From Oreocharis arfaki (Eukaryota > Chordata > Aves > Passeriformes > Paramythiidae), in contig VZRR01010904.1 of assembly GCA_013398015.1 (NCBI GenBank), forward strand, positions 829,388-893,387: DNA of 64,000 nucleotides, given 5' to 3'. The translations under genes were made by a program, and so were the position numbers. Numbering within the stretch: the first letter of the stretch is position 1; the number at the start of each line of letters is the position of its first letter. This document shows, one piece after another, positions 38,236 to 49,900 of this stretch. Below the pieces are notes generated by a model. That model was given only the letters and a program-made list of their open reading frames with translations, had not been told where the DNA came from and searched no databases.

Positions 38236-39539
38236 TTAGACAGTATTATTTAGATAGCTCATTGGCTAAAATCCAAAAAAATTTGCATGATTTTTCCCTT
38301 TGGAAATAGATGTGTATTTTTCTACATTTTGCTTAAAACTTTGTTACAACACTTTCTTGCTGACTAGGTGCATTTCTTTCAACCTGAATACCCTTCTTGT
38401 CTGTATTCATTTTTATTCCAGAACAAATTCTGTTATTTAGTCCCTTTCCTCTCTGCATTCTTCCAGCACATTTTTACAGCTAAACATTCCATAAGATTTG
38501 CAAACACTCTTTAGGATTTGGTAGCAGGATATGACAAGCCGCAAAATTAATATTGGTGTTGTAAGAGCTTCTCAGTGTCCTCGGCCAGCGACTGGTCTCT
38601 CACTGCTCTCGTTACCACGCAGAATTTCATAGAAATGTGGCTCCATTAAAGGGTCTCAGATTTGGTGTTCTGGCCCACCAAAAAGAGGGCCAAATGAAAC
38701 CTTGGAGGAGGGAAGAGTTTGTGGTGCGCAGGAATTTTAAATCAGGAGTACTTTAAAAAAATGAAGCAGTGGTAATATGTTTGTCAGGCCAATGATAACA
38801 CCTTTACTGCTGGAGGGGTGAGTTGTGGTGGATGTGTTTTTTCTCAAAAGCTTGCACAAGTTGTTTGAGCCACACTGAAATTTGCAGAACATTTACAAAC
38901 CACGGTATTTACATGGAGCAGGGAATGGAGGGAAAGAGTAGAACAAGGGGAGAATGCACATCTTGTTTTCTTAATTGTAATGTACCACTTCTTTAAACAA
39001 AATTTCAATCCACTAAACCAAGAACACAACAGGCTAAGGCTAGTGTGGCAGGATTTTAGAGGTAAGAGATTTCTCATCTTTAGAAATGAGAGGAAATGGA
39101 ACTTCTCTTGGCTCTGTGGAGCCATTTTTTGGTGTATTTGGAAAGTGTCCTGAAAAAGGCAAGAAAATGTAGAGATTGTCATGGGGTGGTTCTTGAACTG
39201 GTTTGAGAACTTGTTGGTTTATGTAGGAAGTGTGGCAATTCTGTTGCCATTGGGGCCAAATCATTTTTTGTTTAATGTGTTCACCACCAGCCTGAACATA
39301 TGGAATATTGGTGATGGTCCCATAGTTAGGCTCTCTTTCCTGCAGGATCACCCTGTGTGTTGTATTGGCACCATCTGTCTCTATTTTAAATATTTAGATT
39401 AATGGTCTTAACACTAATCCAATGTCTCAAACTATTAATTGCTATAGATGTGTAGAGAAAGACAAAGAAAAAATTATTTCCTCTAGGAAAACTTGCTCTA
39501 ATTTGATTTTTCACTTAAAATATTTTTTAGATCAGGGCC

Positions 39540-39740
39540 AAATACTCTGATGCGGTTCGAGCAAGCGAAGTGTTCAGACGTGAATAATCCATGAATATAC
39601 ATAATAAATCATACTTAATTACATTTTGATGTCTGGATAGAATCCAGTATGTTTTGTCACGTCTCATAGGGAAACTGCACAGGCTATTTATGCATCATTT
39701 CATAAATTGTTTCACCACCAGGCCTCATTCTGTTCTTGAG
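39540..39740. promoter_or_regulatory. Candidate conserved non-coding element
   Basis: Four CpGs lie within 30 bases (39552-39581: GCGG, TCGA, GCGA, ACGT) in otherwise AT-rich DNA. They are followed by CATGAATAT, TAATTA and TATGCATCAT, words typical of homeodomain and POU binding. CpG survival in a non-island context can reflect constraint. No alignment was possible, so this is inference. Confidence 0.2.
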
Positions 39741-41843
39741 GCATGTTTTAAAGTTGACATCACTTGTTAAGACCAGCACTACATTAGAGGAAACACAAAT
39801 TTCAGTATAAAAGCAACAAAGAATAATCCAATGAAACTTCACTCAGTATATCTGGAAATTTTCCCCCTCTTCTTGAGTTTGTCTTTTCTTTCAATGTAAT
39901 AAATTTGATCCATTAAGAACCTGTTGATATTTATTATGTTATATTTGGTAATCTTAGATGCAATCTCTAACCTTCTTTATGGAAGTGCAGGTATAAAATA
40001 TACTAATAATTTTTCCTCTGTGGAATATCAGCATCATATCTTGCGTAGATGTGGTACTTGACTGTTAAAATTGTGTCAGCATTTAATAATCATAACTCGT
40101 CCTGAAGAATTGATTTGTCATCTGCCTGCAGTGTGCACCCACATACACACCTTCTAAAATATGTGATGCAGTTCCTTAATGATATACAGACCTGTTCTAG
40201 CTTTTTTGCTTGCTCCTTTGCTTGCTTGGTCATTATTTGGGATGCAGCCTTTGAAAATTTGACCTTTAATTACTTTATTGCTTGTCTTCTTTGCAATAGC
40301 AAGTACCTCATTTTCTGTGGTTGCATAAATAGGTGAAGTTAAAGATTTCAATTATATTTCCAGCTAAGGCAAGAGCAAAATCCAGAGGAAACAAGGTAAT
40401 TACATTATTTTAAATAATAGAAGTCATGACATATAAACACCTTGCTACTTTAACCATTTTCTAAATGCATTTATGTGATGTAGAAATGTGTGAGAATGTA
40501 TTTGTCTTAGCCTAAAAATCAGACATTCTTTTCAGACATTAATTTGCATGAATATTTGGTTATTATGACATGCATACTTAGTCTTGCTAAGATAATGCAT
40601 TGTTTTAGTAAAAAAAAAATATTCTTTTCCTACACACATAGCTTACTTCACTGCAAGAGACAACAAATCAGTTCAGCTTTCTTTGTCATGCAGGCCTGCA
40701 ATCCCAAACAAATTAAATAAGGTAAATCTGACTGAACCAGTGTCAGGGGGGTTTTGGAAATGGATGCTAGAACACAAAAATAGTATTTTTCTTTTTGATC
40801 ATTGCCCATAAATCTGTGTTGGTATTAGGTAAATATTGCTGCTGACTCAAAACTGTGTGATGTGTTGAAAAAGATGTCTCCCGTGAAGCATTTAGGCATC
40901 CATATCATAAGTACTGCCATCTCTTGGGCCAATTACTTCCTTCAGTGGGCTCCTAATCTCCATAAGTATTTGGTTTCTTGACTGAGGCATAGCAGTCCTT
41001 CTACCTCAGGCTCTCCTCCCTTTGCCGTTGATAGCGGCAGAGCATTGCTGGAAGCCTCAACTATTTATGTCACTTTCTCACTGTTATTATTTTTGTGTCT
41101 CTCATTAAATAAATTAATTCTCACACAGCTTGATATCAAATTTCTGGACTTACTTGGAGAGAGTTTCTTTAGTTGTGCTCTGATGGAAACTTACTTCTTT
41201 TTTGGTGTTTTACACGATATAGGTGACTTTCTATTTGGTGTTATATACATGGTTAAAATAGTTCACAATGACAGTGAAGTTTCATCCATCAGAAAATGTC
41301 AAAGTTGGATTGCATTATCTAAAATTAGTACTTAAAAACACACTTTTACCACTTTGGAGTAAAGAAAAGTTGAAACTGGAAAAATGATGATTGGTAATAT
41401 ATGGATATATTTGAGGGCCATAGAAAGTATGTGTTCTGCAGGACACTTGCATCAGTAACAGCTTTGGTGGCCGCAAGGATGGTAGAGGGAGAAGGAAGGT
41501 AGGAAGAAGGCTTGTCTTCTTTTTTTCTGGGAACTTAGGCTATTAAATAACATGGGTAGGTCCCATCAGAATAATTTTTTATTGGTATTTTTTAACTTCT
41601 GCAATAGATTTTAATTTGTGTTTTACCCGACAGTGCTCTCATCATTTGTTTGATAAATACCAGCTGATTAATTTCATTTCCATGGAAGATTCAGTGAAAC
41701 TTACTTACTTTTGTGAAAGGAATATAGAGCAGATAAATATCTACATTCATTCTGTTTCTATTGCAAAAAAAAAAAAAGAAAAAATATTTTTGTTAAATGA
41801 AAAAATTTGTGTGACAATTTGTGATTTTTTTTTTTATTTCACG

Positions 41844-41865
41844 TGCTTTTGCTATTGCAAAAGCA
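41844..41865 (+). other. 9-bp perfect inverted repeat
   Basis: TGCTTTTGC and GCAAAAGCA are separated by TATT, giving a small perfect stem-loop. Short enough to be chance in AT-rich DNA. Confidence 0.8.
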
Positions 41866-43576
41866 AGGCATTGCTTTGTTATTTTTGTAGTTCTGTCGTT
41901 AATTGTAGCTGTTCAAATGTAACATTATCAAAGTCTTACTAAGTGGTAGAGGTTTAACCTTAAAAATATATGTGTGTGAAAGTAGTGCTCACTTTCTCTC
42001 AAGGCATATAACACGAGGCAATAGCCTGACTGCCCTGAGTTGAAAGAAAAATTGTATTTGCCTCCTTGTGACATCATTGGCTTTATTTTGTGTCATCAAG
42101 CTCATTATAGGTACTTAGGCTTTCAAAATGCTAGAAAAGTGCATTCCCTGAAGAAAAGTGTCTTCTTGCAGTGTTCTAGGAGTAAGTGGCTGCATCATCA
42201 TCGTCATCATGCTCCTGGTTTCTCACCCTCACCATGTGTTTAATGGACAACTTTGCTCCCTCTCTTGGGATCCTGGGCACTATCCTGGGCTTGGACAGTT
42301 CTGCCAGGGTTGCTGTGAACAAAGGAGGCATTGAGCAAACCACTTAGGCACACGGTGTGTAGTTTTGGCCTAGCTAGTGCATGACTTTGACCTACTAGAA
42401 TTTGAGCTGACTAGCTTTTGTGTTTAGGCAGTGTAAAGATGCATGGGGAAATCAGCCTGATATCCCAAGTTTCAGCAGTGAGTCCCTCTGTGAATCCCTC
42501 TGTTTGCCAAGCTGACTTTTTTCTGTTCGTATCCAATAGTTTTAAGTGTGGGGCTGGATCCAAACATTTAGGCATTTGATAGTCCAGTGTCACAGAGCCT
42601 GCAGAACTTGGATTAGTTAAAAATTTTAATAGCTTAGGGTTTGGACCCTAAGTCTAGTGCTTCACAACAGACAACAGACTTGTGGTAAATGAATCAAATA
42701 TTTCCATTTGTCTTCTCTGCATGAAGTTCTTCATTACAGCGTATTTCTGCTTACATAGTTTCATTAAAGCAATGCAGTAATAGGTCAAGGTTGCAAACTG
42801 TTGGAAACCTCAGGAGTTTTAAAATCCCAGAGAATGTAATGATTTCTTTTTCTTTACTTTTTTTCTTCTTTCTACATATTCTTGGAACAGTTTTTTCTTT
42901 GTTTATTTCTAAGAATTTTACTCAAAGGAAGCCAAATATAACACTCCTGGGCATGCACATGCCAGCATCTTCAGTTCTCTCACACCAGTTTTCAGACAAC
43001 CCAGCTGGCATTTTTTCCTATTGGTCATTCTAGAAAAAGGCCTTACATTTACATTATTCCATGTCTTAGACTGTAAAAAATTATTATGAAGTCAAGGTTC
43101 AAACCATATTCAAAACTTTTAAGTAAAGACTCTATTCAATTTCTTGCTGACCTTTAAAATTGTGTGCTTAGTCAACTAAATAGAAAAAGTGCTTCACTAT
43201 CACAGGAATTGTTTGATCCTGAGTGTTCTTTAAAACTATCTCATTTGCATCAGTGACTAAACGTGGCCTTTTCCCCTGCTCAATTCAATTAAGTATTTTG
43301 AGCTGAAATAATATATCTATTGGAAAAGTCCTGGTAGCTGTCTTTCAAAATGCCTTTCATATTTGGAAAATAAAAGTAATACCAAAGAAATACTAGTTTC
43401 TGATATTAAAGCCATATTTAGCAATTTAGAAAAGAAAATACTAACATTTAAACTTCGAATAATTCTGAGTGTGTGATGCATTTTGTCATATCAGAAACCT
43501 ATTTGAAAACAAGTATAGAAATGCTCTGCAGTTGTGTTTACTTAGTAAAAACAGAGCTACCTTAGAATATCAGGTC

Positions 43577-43617
43577 TCCTCTATCAAACTTAAAAGTGAA
43601 GTTTGATAGCCATAGAG
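43577..43617 (+). other. Inverted repeat, 11-bp perfect inner stem
   Basis: CTATCAAACTT (43581-43591) and AAGTTTGATAG (43599-43609) are perfectly complementary around a 7-base loop. Outside them, CCTCTAT on the left pairs with ATAGAGG on the right with a 6-base offset. The whole is an imperfect hairpin of about 40 bases. It could be a small foldback relic or a structured RNA element. Confidence 0.75.
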
Positions 43618-46600
43618 GAAAATGTCTGAACTAGTATCTTCATTTCTCTTTCGGTTTTACCTCAGATTATTCCCTGATTAGGTGCACTGGGTAGAAGATT
43701 TAACTTTTAATTAGTTTGGTTATATGAATTTTGAGTTTTGGCAATTATCTTCGAATGCTTATATGCATGTGCATGTAATATGCATTTTATAGTGAAGAGC
43801 TTCAATTATTCTCTAAATAATGGTATTTATGTACCAGATATAAAACTCTTTTCAATTTGAGAGTTGCTGTTCTTTGATTTGAAACGTCAGTGAGTATGTT
43901 TTCTTTGTGCCTTTGAAAGATATTTCACTTTGAAAGTATCTGCAGTTAGCCTGTCCCAAGCTTTTATTTTTGCTTATAGTGCCCTCACCTGTAACTTAGG
44001 GCCAACTGCACAGCTTTAGCAGTAAAAATAGCTATTTTTTCTTTGAATCATAGCTTGTCTTGTTTTGACAGGCAGAAACAGCAAACATGTTCCAGGTGAC
44101 TTGTAGTAGTTTGCAATATTACACTTGGTATATTACTGTGGTTTTTAGTGAACCCTAAACACAGCTTATTTTTATGTCAAACCTCAGTTGTGTATTTTGC
44201 TCTAGAATGGAACCTGCAAACCCGAATGAAGCAATTCATTCATATTTTAATTTCTAGTTCTGTCCTTAATTTAATCTTTTTATCAAGTTGTGGGATACAA
44301 CAGATCAAAATAGAAAGCAACTGGGGTAGGAGGAAAAAAAAATCAGTGTAGCTGCGTTTTTGCTGCTTTTTTTATTTTTCCTTTTCTCACTTCTGTCACC
44401 TTCCCAAGTAAAATCTCTCTCCAGAGTTCACAAGAATGATAAACACACCTTTCAGTAGCAGACTTCATTTAGGCAACTTTTCAGAAACAAAGAAAACTAG
44501 GAAGGAAAACCAATTTAGTCTGAATCCTTTTATCTGAATTTTTTAAAATTTAAGATAGTATAGAACAATTCTAATAGTCATCATTTATATCTGAACACAG
44601 ATTTAAGTGGATAGGCCTGTAGGATGTAAAGCAGGCACAGTTTTCTCATTCTCAGGTCATGTTAGTTTGATACACAGACAAACACAGCATGGAACACTTC
44701 AGTTTGCACTGTGACTCCCGGTTTAGTACACAGACGCAAGGTGATCGCTGACAGAGTACAGATATTTTTCTAATTCCAGATCTGGGTTGCAACAGCTTTT
44801 CTTTGACAGGGGAATTTGAATCTGGCGAGATCTTGCAGTATTGGGTTCCTGGGATTACTTTTTTGGGGGAAATTTTCTCTCTGCAGTGATTTTCCAGGCT
44901 ATGGATCTTCAGCACCCACTTTGCCAATCAGGCTGCAGAAGGAACTGGGGGCACAGTTGTGGAATGCCAGGTGAAAATAAAAAAATCTTGCATTGTTGTT
45001 TTTTAAGAGGAAAATTTATCATGCAAAAATTCAAGATTTTGGTCTGATGAGAAATGGTGTAAGGTGAGAAGTGGTGTAATGAGGACTGAGCCTACAGATC
45101 GATCACTGGAATTAAAAAAGTTCAGATTTCTGCAAAATTTGCAGACAGATTTCTTGGAGTATGTTTTCCAGCCAGGAGCTGACTGTAATTTAGGGATGCT
45201 CTTGACTAACTCTTTCTCTGAAGCTGAAACCAATATCCTGTAAATCAAAGCTTGCTCCCTTGCATACCTGCACATTCTCTTTCCCTGCCCCCCTTCTCTC
45301 TAAAACCACATGTACATTCATTTCATGCATACGAACCGTAATATTTCTCTTACAAATTTCTGCCCTGTCAGCTGTGGAGTGTATAAGCTGTTCTTGTGCC
45401 TGATTAGACAATGGAAGGTTGTGATTAAGGACAAATATCTGATCTTCATGCAGATACATTCCAGGGAGGCATTTCAGGGATGTGGGAGAATAGATATGTG
45501 TAATATTATATGCATTGCTTCCTGCCTACTTTATATATGTGTATGAATATTTACGCATGGTTACTCTTCTCATCTAATACCTCTGTGTCTTGGGCCAGGA
45601 CCCCACTGTGCTGAGCCTGTTCCAAACAGTCTTTCCGTGTTTGAAAGCCAAAATTAATGGGATGTGTGGGATCACAGCCAATCTAAATTTAGTTTTCACC
45701 ATATGTATTCCACTGCCACAAATAATAACTTAAATCCCCCTCCCCCCCTTTCTTTTTCGTGTTTTGGCTTCTATTTGTAGTGTCGTTCCACTTCCCAGTT
45801 CTCAGGCTTTAACATTATGGTACAATAGCTGGACAATGGAAAGAGGGGACGTATTTTTTAAAGACAGCTTTTTCAATAAATATTTGTTTTGTGACATTTT
45901 TGCTGCACTTAGGTTGTTCAAAAGGTGTCTTTACATCTTCCTTATGAGTTAATTTACATAGGCAACTCTTCCTTTAAATATCAGTTTTTATGGGTATCTT
46001 CCTCAATGCTCATCCCAATACACACATTCTATCATTCTTATTTTGATCTTCAAAATATAAGGTTATTTTAGAATTTATGTATAAGCTGCTGGCTACTAGT
46101 TTATGCATGATTTATTTAATAAACACTGGGAATTTGTATGGGTACAACAGATGGAAAAGGGCTCAATGGTTTTTACTGTCCTGTAGCATGACTGACATTA
46201 TTAACCTTGGTCAAGGATTTTGGGTTGGCCTTCCAAAAATGGAGATTACTAGCCTTTGGAAGTGTTGGTGGGTAGATTGTTACCCTAAAAGCATTGCCTC
46301 TGGAGCCTGCTTTTGAAAGCCTTGGCCTAGGTTGAGAGGCTCAAAGTTGGGGTGATAAACACATGGCCATTTGCTAGGAAAGCAAGCTTCTTGCTTATGT
46401 GATGGAAGAGTTGAGGAGTTTCTTTGGAAATTTCCTTTAAACTGCTTTAGAAACTACTGACCAGAGCAAGCTGAGTATGATTTCAGTCCAAAAGACTATT
46501 TTAAAAAGGAAATTAATTTGCAAGCATCCAGTTTAAGAGCAAGATATTTTTTATAGCTGAACAGGAAAAAATATCATATTCCCTTGGACTTAAATGTATA

Positions 46601-46752
46601 ATAACAGTGGCTTTTGTATGCTCGTGTGTGTCTGCCATTGTAGGTACAACCTCTGTAACGTGTCGTTGACTGGAACTGCCAATGTTGATGTTTTTTGAAG
46701 TGCAGCAGTTTTTGTTTCTTTTTTTAATAATCATTGTTACAGCTAGCCTAAT

Positions 46753-46836
46753 GATAACCTCCTGTTGAATATTCCTCTAAGGGCATGACTCCTCCTGTAG
46801 GATAACCCTTTAAGGGCATGACTCCTTTTGTGACAA
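46753..46836 (+). repeat. Two diverged tandem units (TAAGGGCATGACTCCT)
   Basis: TAAGGGCATGACTCCT occurs at 46778 and again at 46811, each preceded by GATAACC (46755 and 46801). The two units differ in length by an insertion of about 12 bases. This is an old local duplication. Confidence 0.7.
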
Positions 46837-48935
46837 GTCTCCAGCAAATAACAGCTTTATTTTTAAAAAGTCAAGAAAGCTTAAAAATCTGATTCCGGAA
46901 ATATGTCAGAAACTTCTATTACTTTTTCCTTTTCAAAAGGAAACTTTTTCATTTTGATAAATAAAAATTAGTATGGTATTAAGATTTAAACCTTCCATTA
47001 ATTTAAGACTTAACTAAAACATTTTTTAAAAGCTGAAGCAATTTAGTTCATGCATTTAGAGAAGGTCTAATAAAGGATTCTGACATGGAAAGCACATCAG
47101 ACGTAATCCCTGCATTCACAGTTTTTTTGTAGTATCAAAGTAATGCATTTCAGCAAAACACTGGACTAGTTTATAACATTCTTTAAGAACCAATGCATTC
47201 TGTTTTTTATCTCCCTTTGAGAACAAATAGATTTGAATTCACCTGCTTCTGTTTCTGATTTCTTGGACTGTCCTTCCTTGGAAGTGGTGCTATGTGATGA
47301 ACAAATAAATTGGCAAACTAACTTTTGCCAAGGATATGCAGGGGGTTTCTGCCTACTTTTTAGGGCTTTAATTATATTTGCTTGCATATTCCAAGAAAGT
47401 TTAGTTTTCCAGCATACTTATTTACAGTTTATGAAGTGAAGCTGACCTTCTGAAAATAACAGCATATTCCTTCTTTTCCCCTCCCTTAAAAATGTTCAAG
47501 GAGAAATTTCTTTTTCAATGTAGAATATTGAGCTTTTACTATGTAAGTTTTGATGTTAAATTTACCACAAACCAGTCTCAGCTATAGCTTCTTACAGAAG
47601 GAAACAATTTTTTCCTGAGTATAACTTCTGTGTCAAGGTAGTATATTTTATATAATAAAATCTCATAAATATATCTGGCTTACATAAACACAGTTATTTT
47701 ATAAGCAATCCTTAGGAGAACCCATTCATTAAGAATAAGCTGAAACTATCATATATTCAAAACATTCTGATTTACTATAAAAATTTTAACTTGCCCATTA
47801 AATGTCTAGTGATTTGAAAAAATGCCAAATCCAAACATAAAATAGGAGACAGTTCTGGCTAATTGCTAACCCTCTGATCCCAAAGCTTTTAAGCCACATG
47901 TTCAGAAAACCATTGTGTGTTTCTTACCAGGTCAATTTCTACATGTATAACTGTGGCTGTATTACTCTTCTGTATTTCACTTCACTGTGGAAATAGAAAA
48001 GCCTTATTTAATGGTTAACCTCACTATCATCTGAGTGTTGGAACCCATTGTTTACTTTCAATTTCTTTGCATACATGTTTAAAGAAAACCTCTCTGATAT
48101 GCTTTAGTTCATGTTATCCACAATAATTTTTAAACCACACGTGCTTGATTTGTGTGTATTCCTACATTTTGTGTGATGTAAAATCTCAATGGACTGTCTA
48201 ATGAAAGTCTCTGACATTTCTTTTAACTGTTAGTAAAGAATATTTTGAGTGAGCTCAAAGGTAAGATGTTCTCACACAATTATCAGTATGTGCAAAGTCA
48301 TCAATGAGGTGTAAATTATCTTAATTCAGCAAAATGCATAGTGCAGCAGTGTCTTTTTAAATCTCTAGCTGAATAAGACAGTTCTTCTGGGAGTTGCTTT
48401 TAGTTTTTAATTATTTTAAAATATTTTAAATTATTATAAATTATTTTAATAATTTTGAGGAAATATCCCTCAAATGAAAACTTATTTTAATTCTTAGACT
48501 ATTAAAAATAGATGTATGCAGAGCCTTTTAAAAACTAGGTCTCATGTTATGCATCCTCTTATTCATTTTGTGTGAATCAAATTTGAGCCGAGTTTAGAAA
48601 GTTGAAACACTTTAAACTATGCTTCAGCCAGAGTGTAAATTTCTTTAACCAATATTTGGTCTCAAAGTGTTTAAGAAACAAATGAAATATCTTACAGAGG
48701 AAAATATGTTTTTAGATATAAGGGCTATAGCAAATTAAGAAACTTTGGTATTATTTTAAAGTGGTAGCATAATAAACATCCTTCTTCTCAAGGATGATAC
48801 TTTAAAAACAACTGTACTAACTAATATTTGCAAACCTCTTTTCTGACTTATTCTATGTATTTATTTTACATCAATGGGAAACTATTTTCCTCATGGTTTT
48901 TAGTAGCTATTACTTATGTCTTCTTCCTTCCTTAG

Positions 48936-49127
48936 GATTCACCCACTACCTTCCCTTTTTGCCCTACTTTTATTTGTATTACTTAAAACAAATTCAGTAT
49001 TATTACTTCATACTGTGCTGGGGTTTCGGGTCCAGGCATTTAAAATCACACCTTTTTTTGAGGAAGATGACACAAATCTTCTTATTGTTGAAGCCATTTC
49101 TTATGAAGGACAGTTATTTCAGCATAT
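48936..49127 (+). CDS. Candidate internal exon, 192 nt (unidentified)
   Basis: A pyrimidine-rich tract ending TTCCTTCCTTAG precedes the segment and a perfect GTAAGT donor follows AGCATAT. The open frame enters and leaves in phase 2, so the 192-nt exon is symmetric. It starts hydrophobic (IHPLPSLFALLLFVLL...) and ends TPFFEEDDTNLLIVEAIS followed by YEGQLFQH. A downstream AG (GGGTCCAG at about 49037) would give a shorter exon without the hydrophobic part. No family was recognised. The phase fits the candidate terminal exon at 60452. A chance acceptor-ORF-donor arrangement is still possible. Confidence 0.22.
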
Positions 49128-49612
49128 GTAAGTCTTGGACATAAATTTCTAATGGTTTTCATTAAACTAACCATGCAACGTGATCTGATCCACCACAACA
49201 GGAAAGCAGAAACCATGCATAGTGCAGTATTTTATTATCCTTTTCTTATATTTCTTGCTGCACAAATAAATTTTCAAGCTGAAATAACAAGCAGCTCTTC
49301 CCCAACTGACTCAACAGAGATAAACATTATAAAACACATCCAAAATAAATTTCGAGTACTGTAATTGGCAGCTATTTTGGGTCTGATCTATCAAAATCAT
49401 TGACACTTTGCCATTGATTCCATGAAAAGTCACTTCATTAGTACTATCACTGTAATAAAAATAAGCACTTGTTATGAAGTGGGCTAGTATGAAAGAGGTT
49501 TTCAACATTATAACAAGTATAAATATGCAGTTTCTGTGTCTCACACAACCCAGTCATTGAATCTGCGTGTTTGAAACAGTTGGGAAAACAGGTCGGTGAA
49601 CAACTTAAGACA
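49128..49612. other. Unique AT-rich DNA, no gene seen
   Basis: Nothing recognised between the exon candidate and the CR1 fragment. Confidence 0.6.
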
Positions 49613-49900
49613 GTCATAGAATCTTAAAGGTTGGAAAAGACATCCAATCTTTGACTGAACACCACCACATCAACTACACCACAGAGCTAAGGGACACGTC
49701 TGGTTGTTTCTTGAATACATCCAGGGATGATGACTGCATCACTTTCCTGAGCAGGCCATTGCAATGCTTCCTTTCAGTGAGGAAATTCTTCCCGATGTCC
49801 AACCTGAGCTTCCTGTGGCAGAGCTTGGGGCCATTTCTTCTTGTCCTGTCACTTGCTGCCTGGGAGAAGATGCCAATCCCCACCTTGCTACAACCTCCTA
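49613..49900 (-). mobile_element. CR1 LINE 3' fragment, diverged
   Basis: The plus strand reads TCATAGAATCTTAAAGGTTGG then AAAAGACATCCAATC. It continues through GTTTCTTGAATACATCCAGGG, ATGACTGCATCACTTTCCTG, GGAAATTCTTCCCGATGTCC and CCCCACCTTGCTACAACCTCC. This is the reversed 3' region of an avian CR1, a different subfamily type from the copies at 17.3 and 28.9 kb. It is inserted on the minus strand and 5'-truncated. Frames read across it are not genes. Confidence 0.9.

Larger units (their letters stand above)
34049..48935. other. Unique DNA with candidate conserved patches, no gene seen
   Basis: About 15 kb without a recognised gene or transposon. Simple sequence: (AATA)n at 38217-38235 and short A/T runs. 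Two CpG-retaining patches (38539-38730 and 39540-39740) stand out from the AT-rich background. Hairpin-forming inverted repeats lie at 41844-41865 and 43577-43617. A run of ATGCAT-like words lies at 43755-43790. Open frames reach 112 codons and lack support. Confidence 0.5.
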
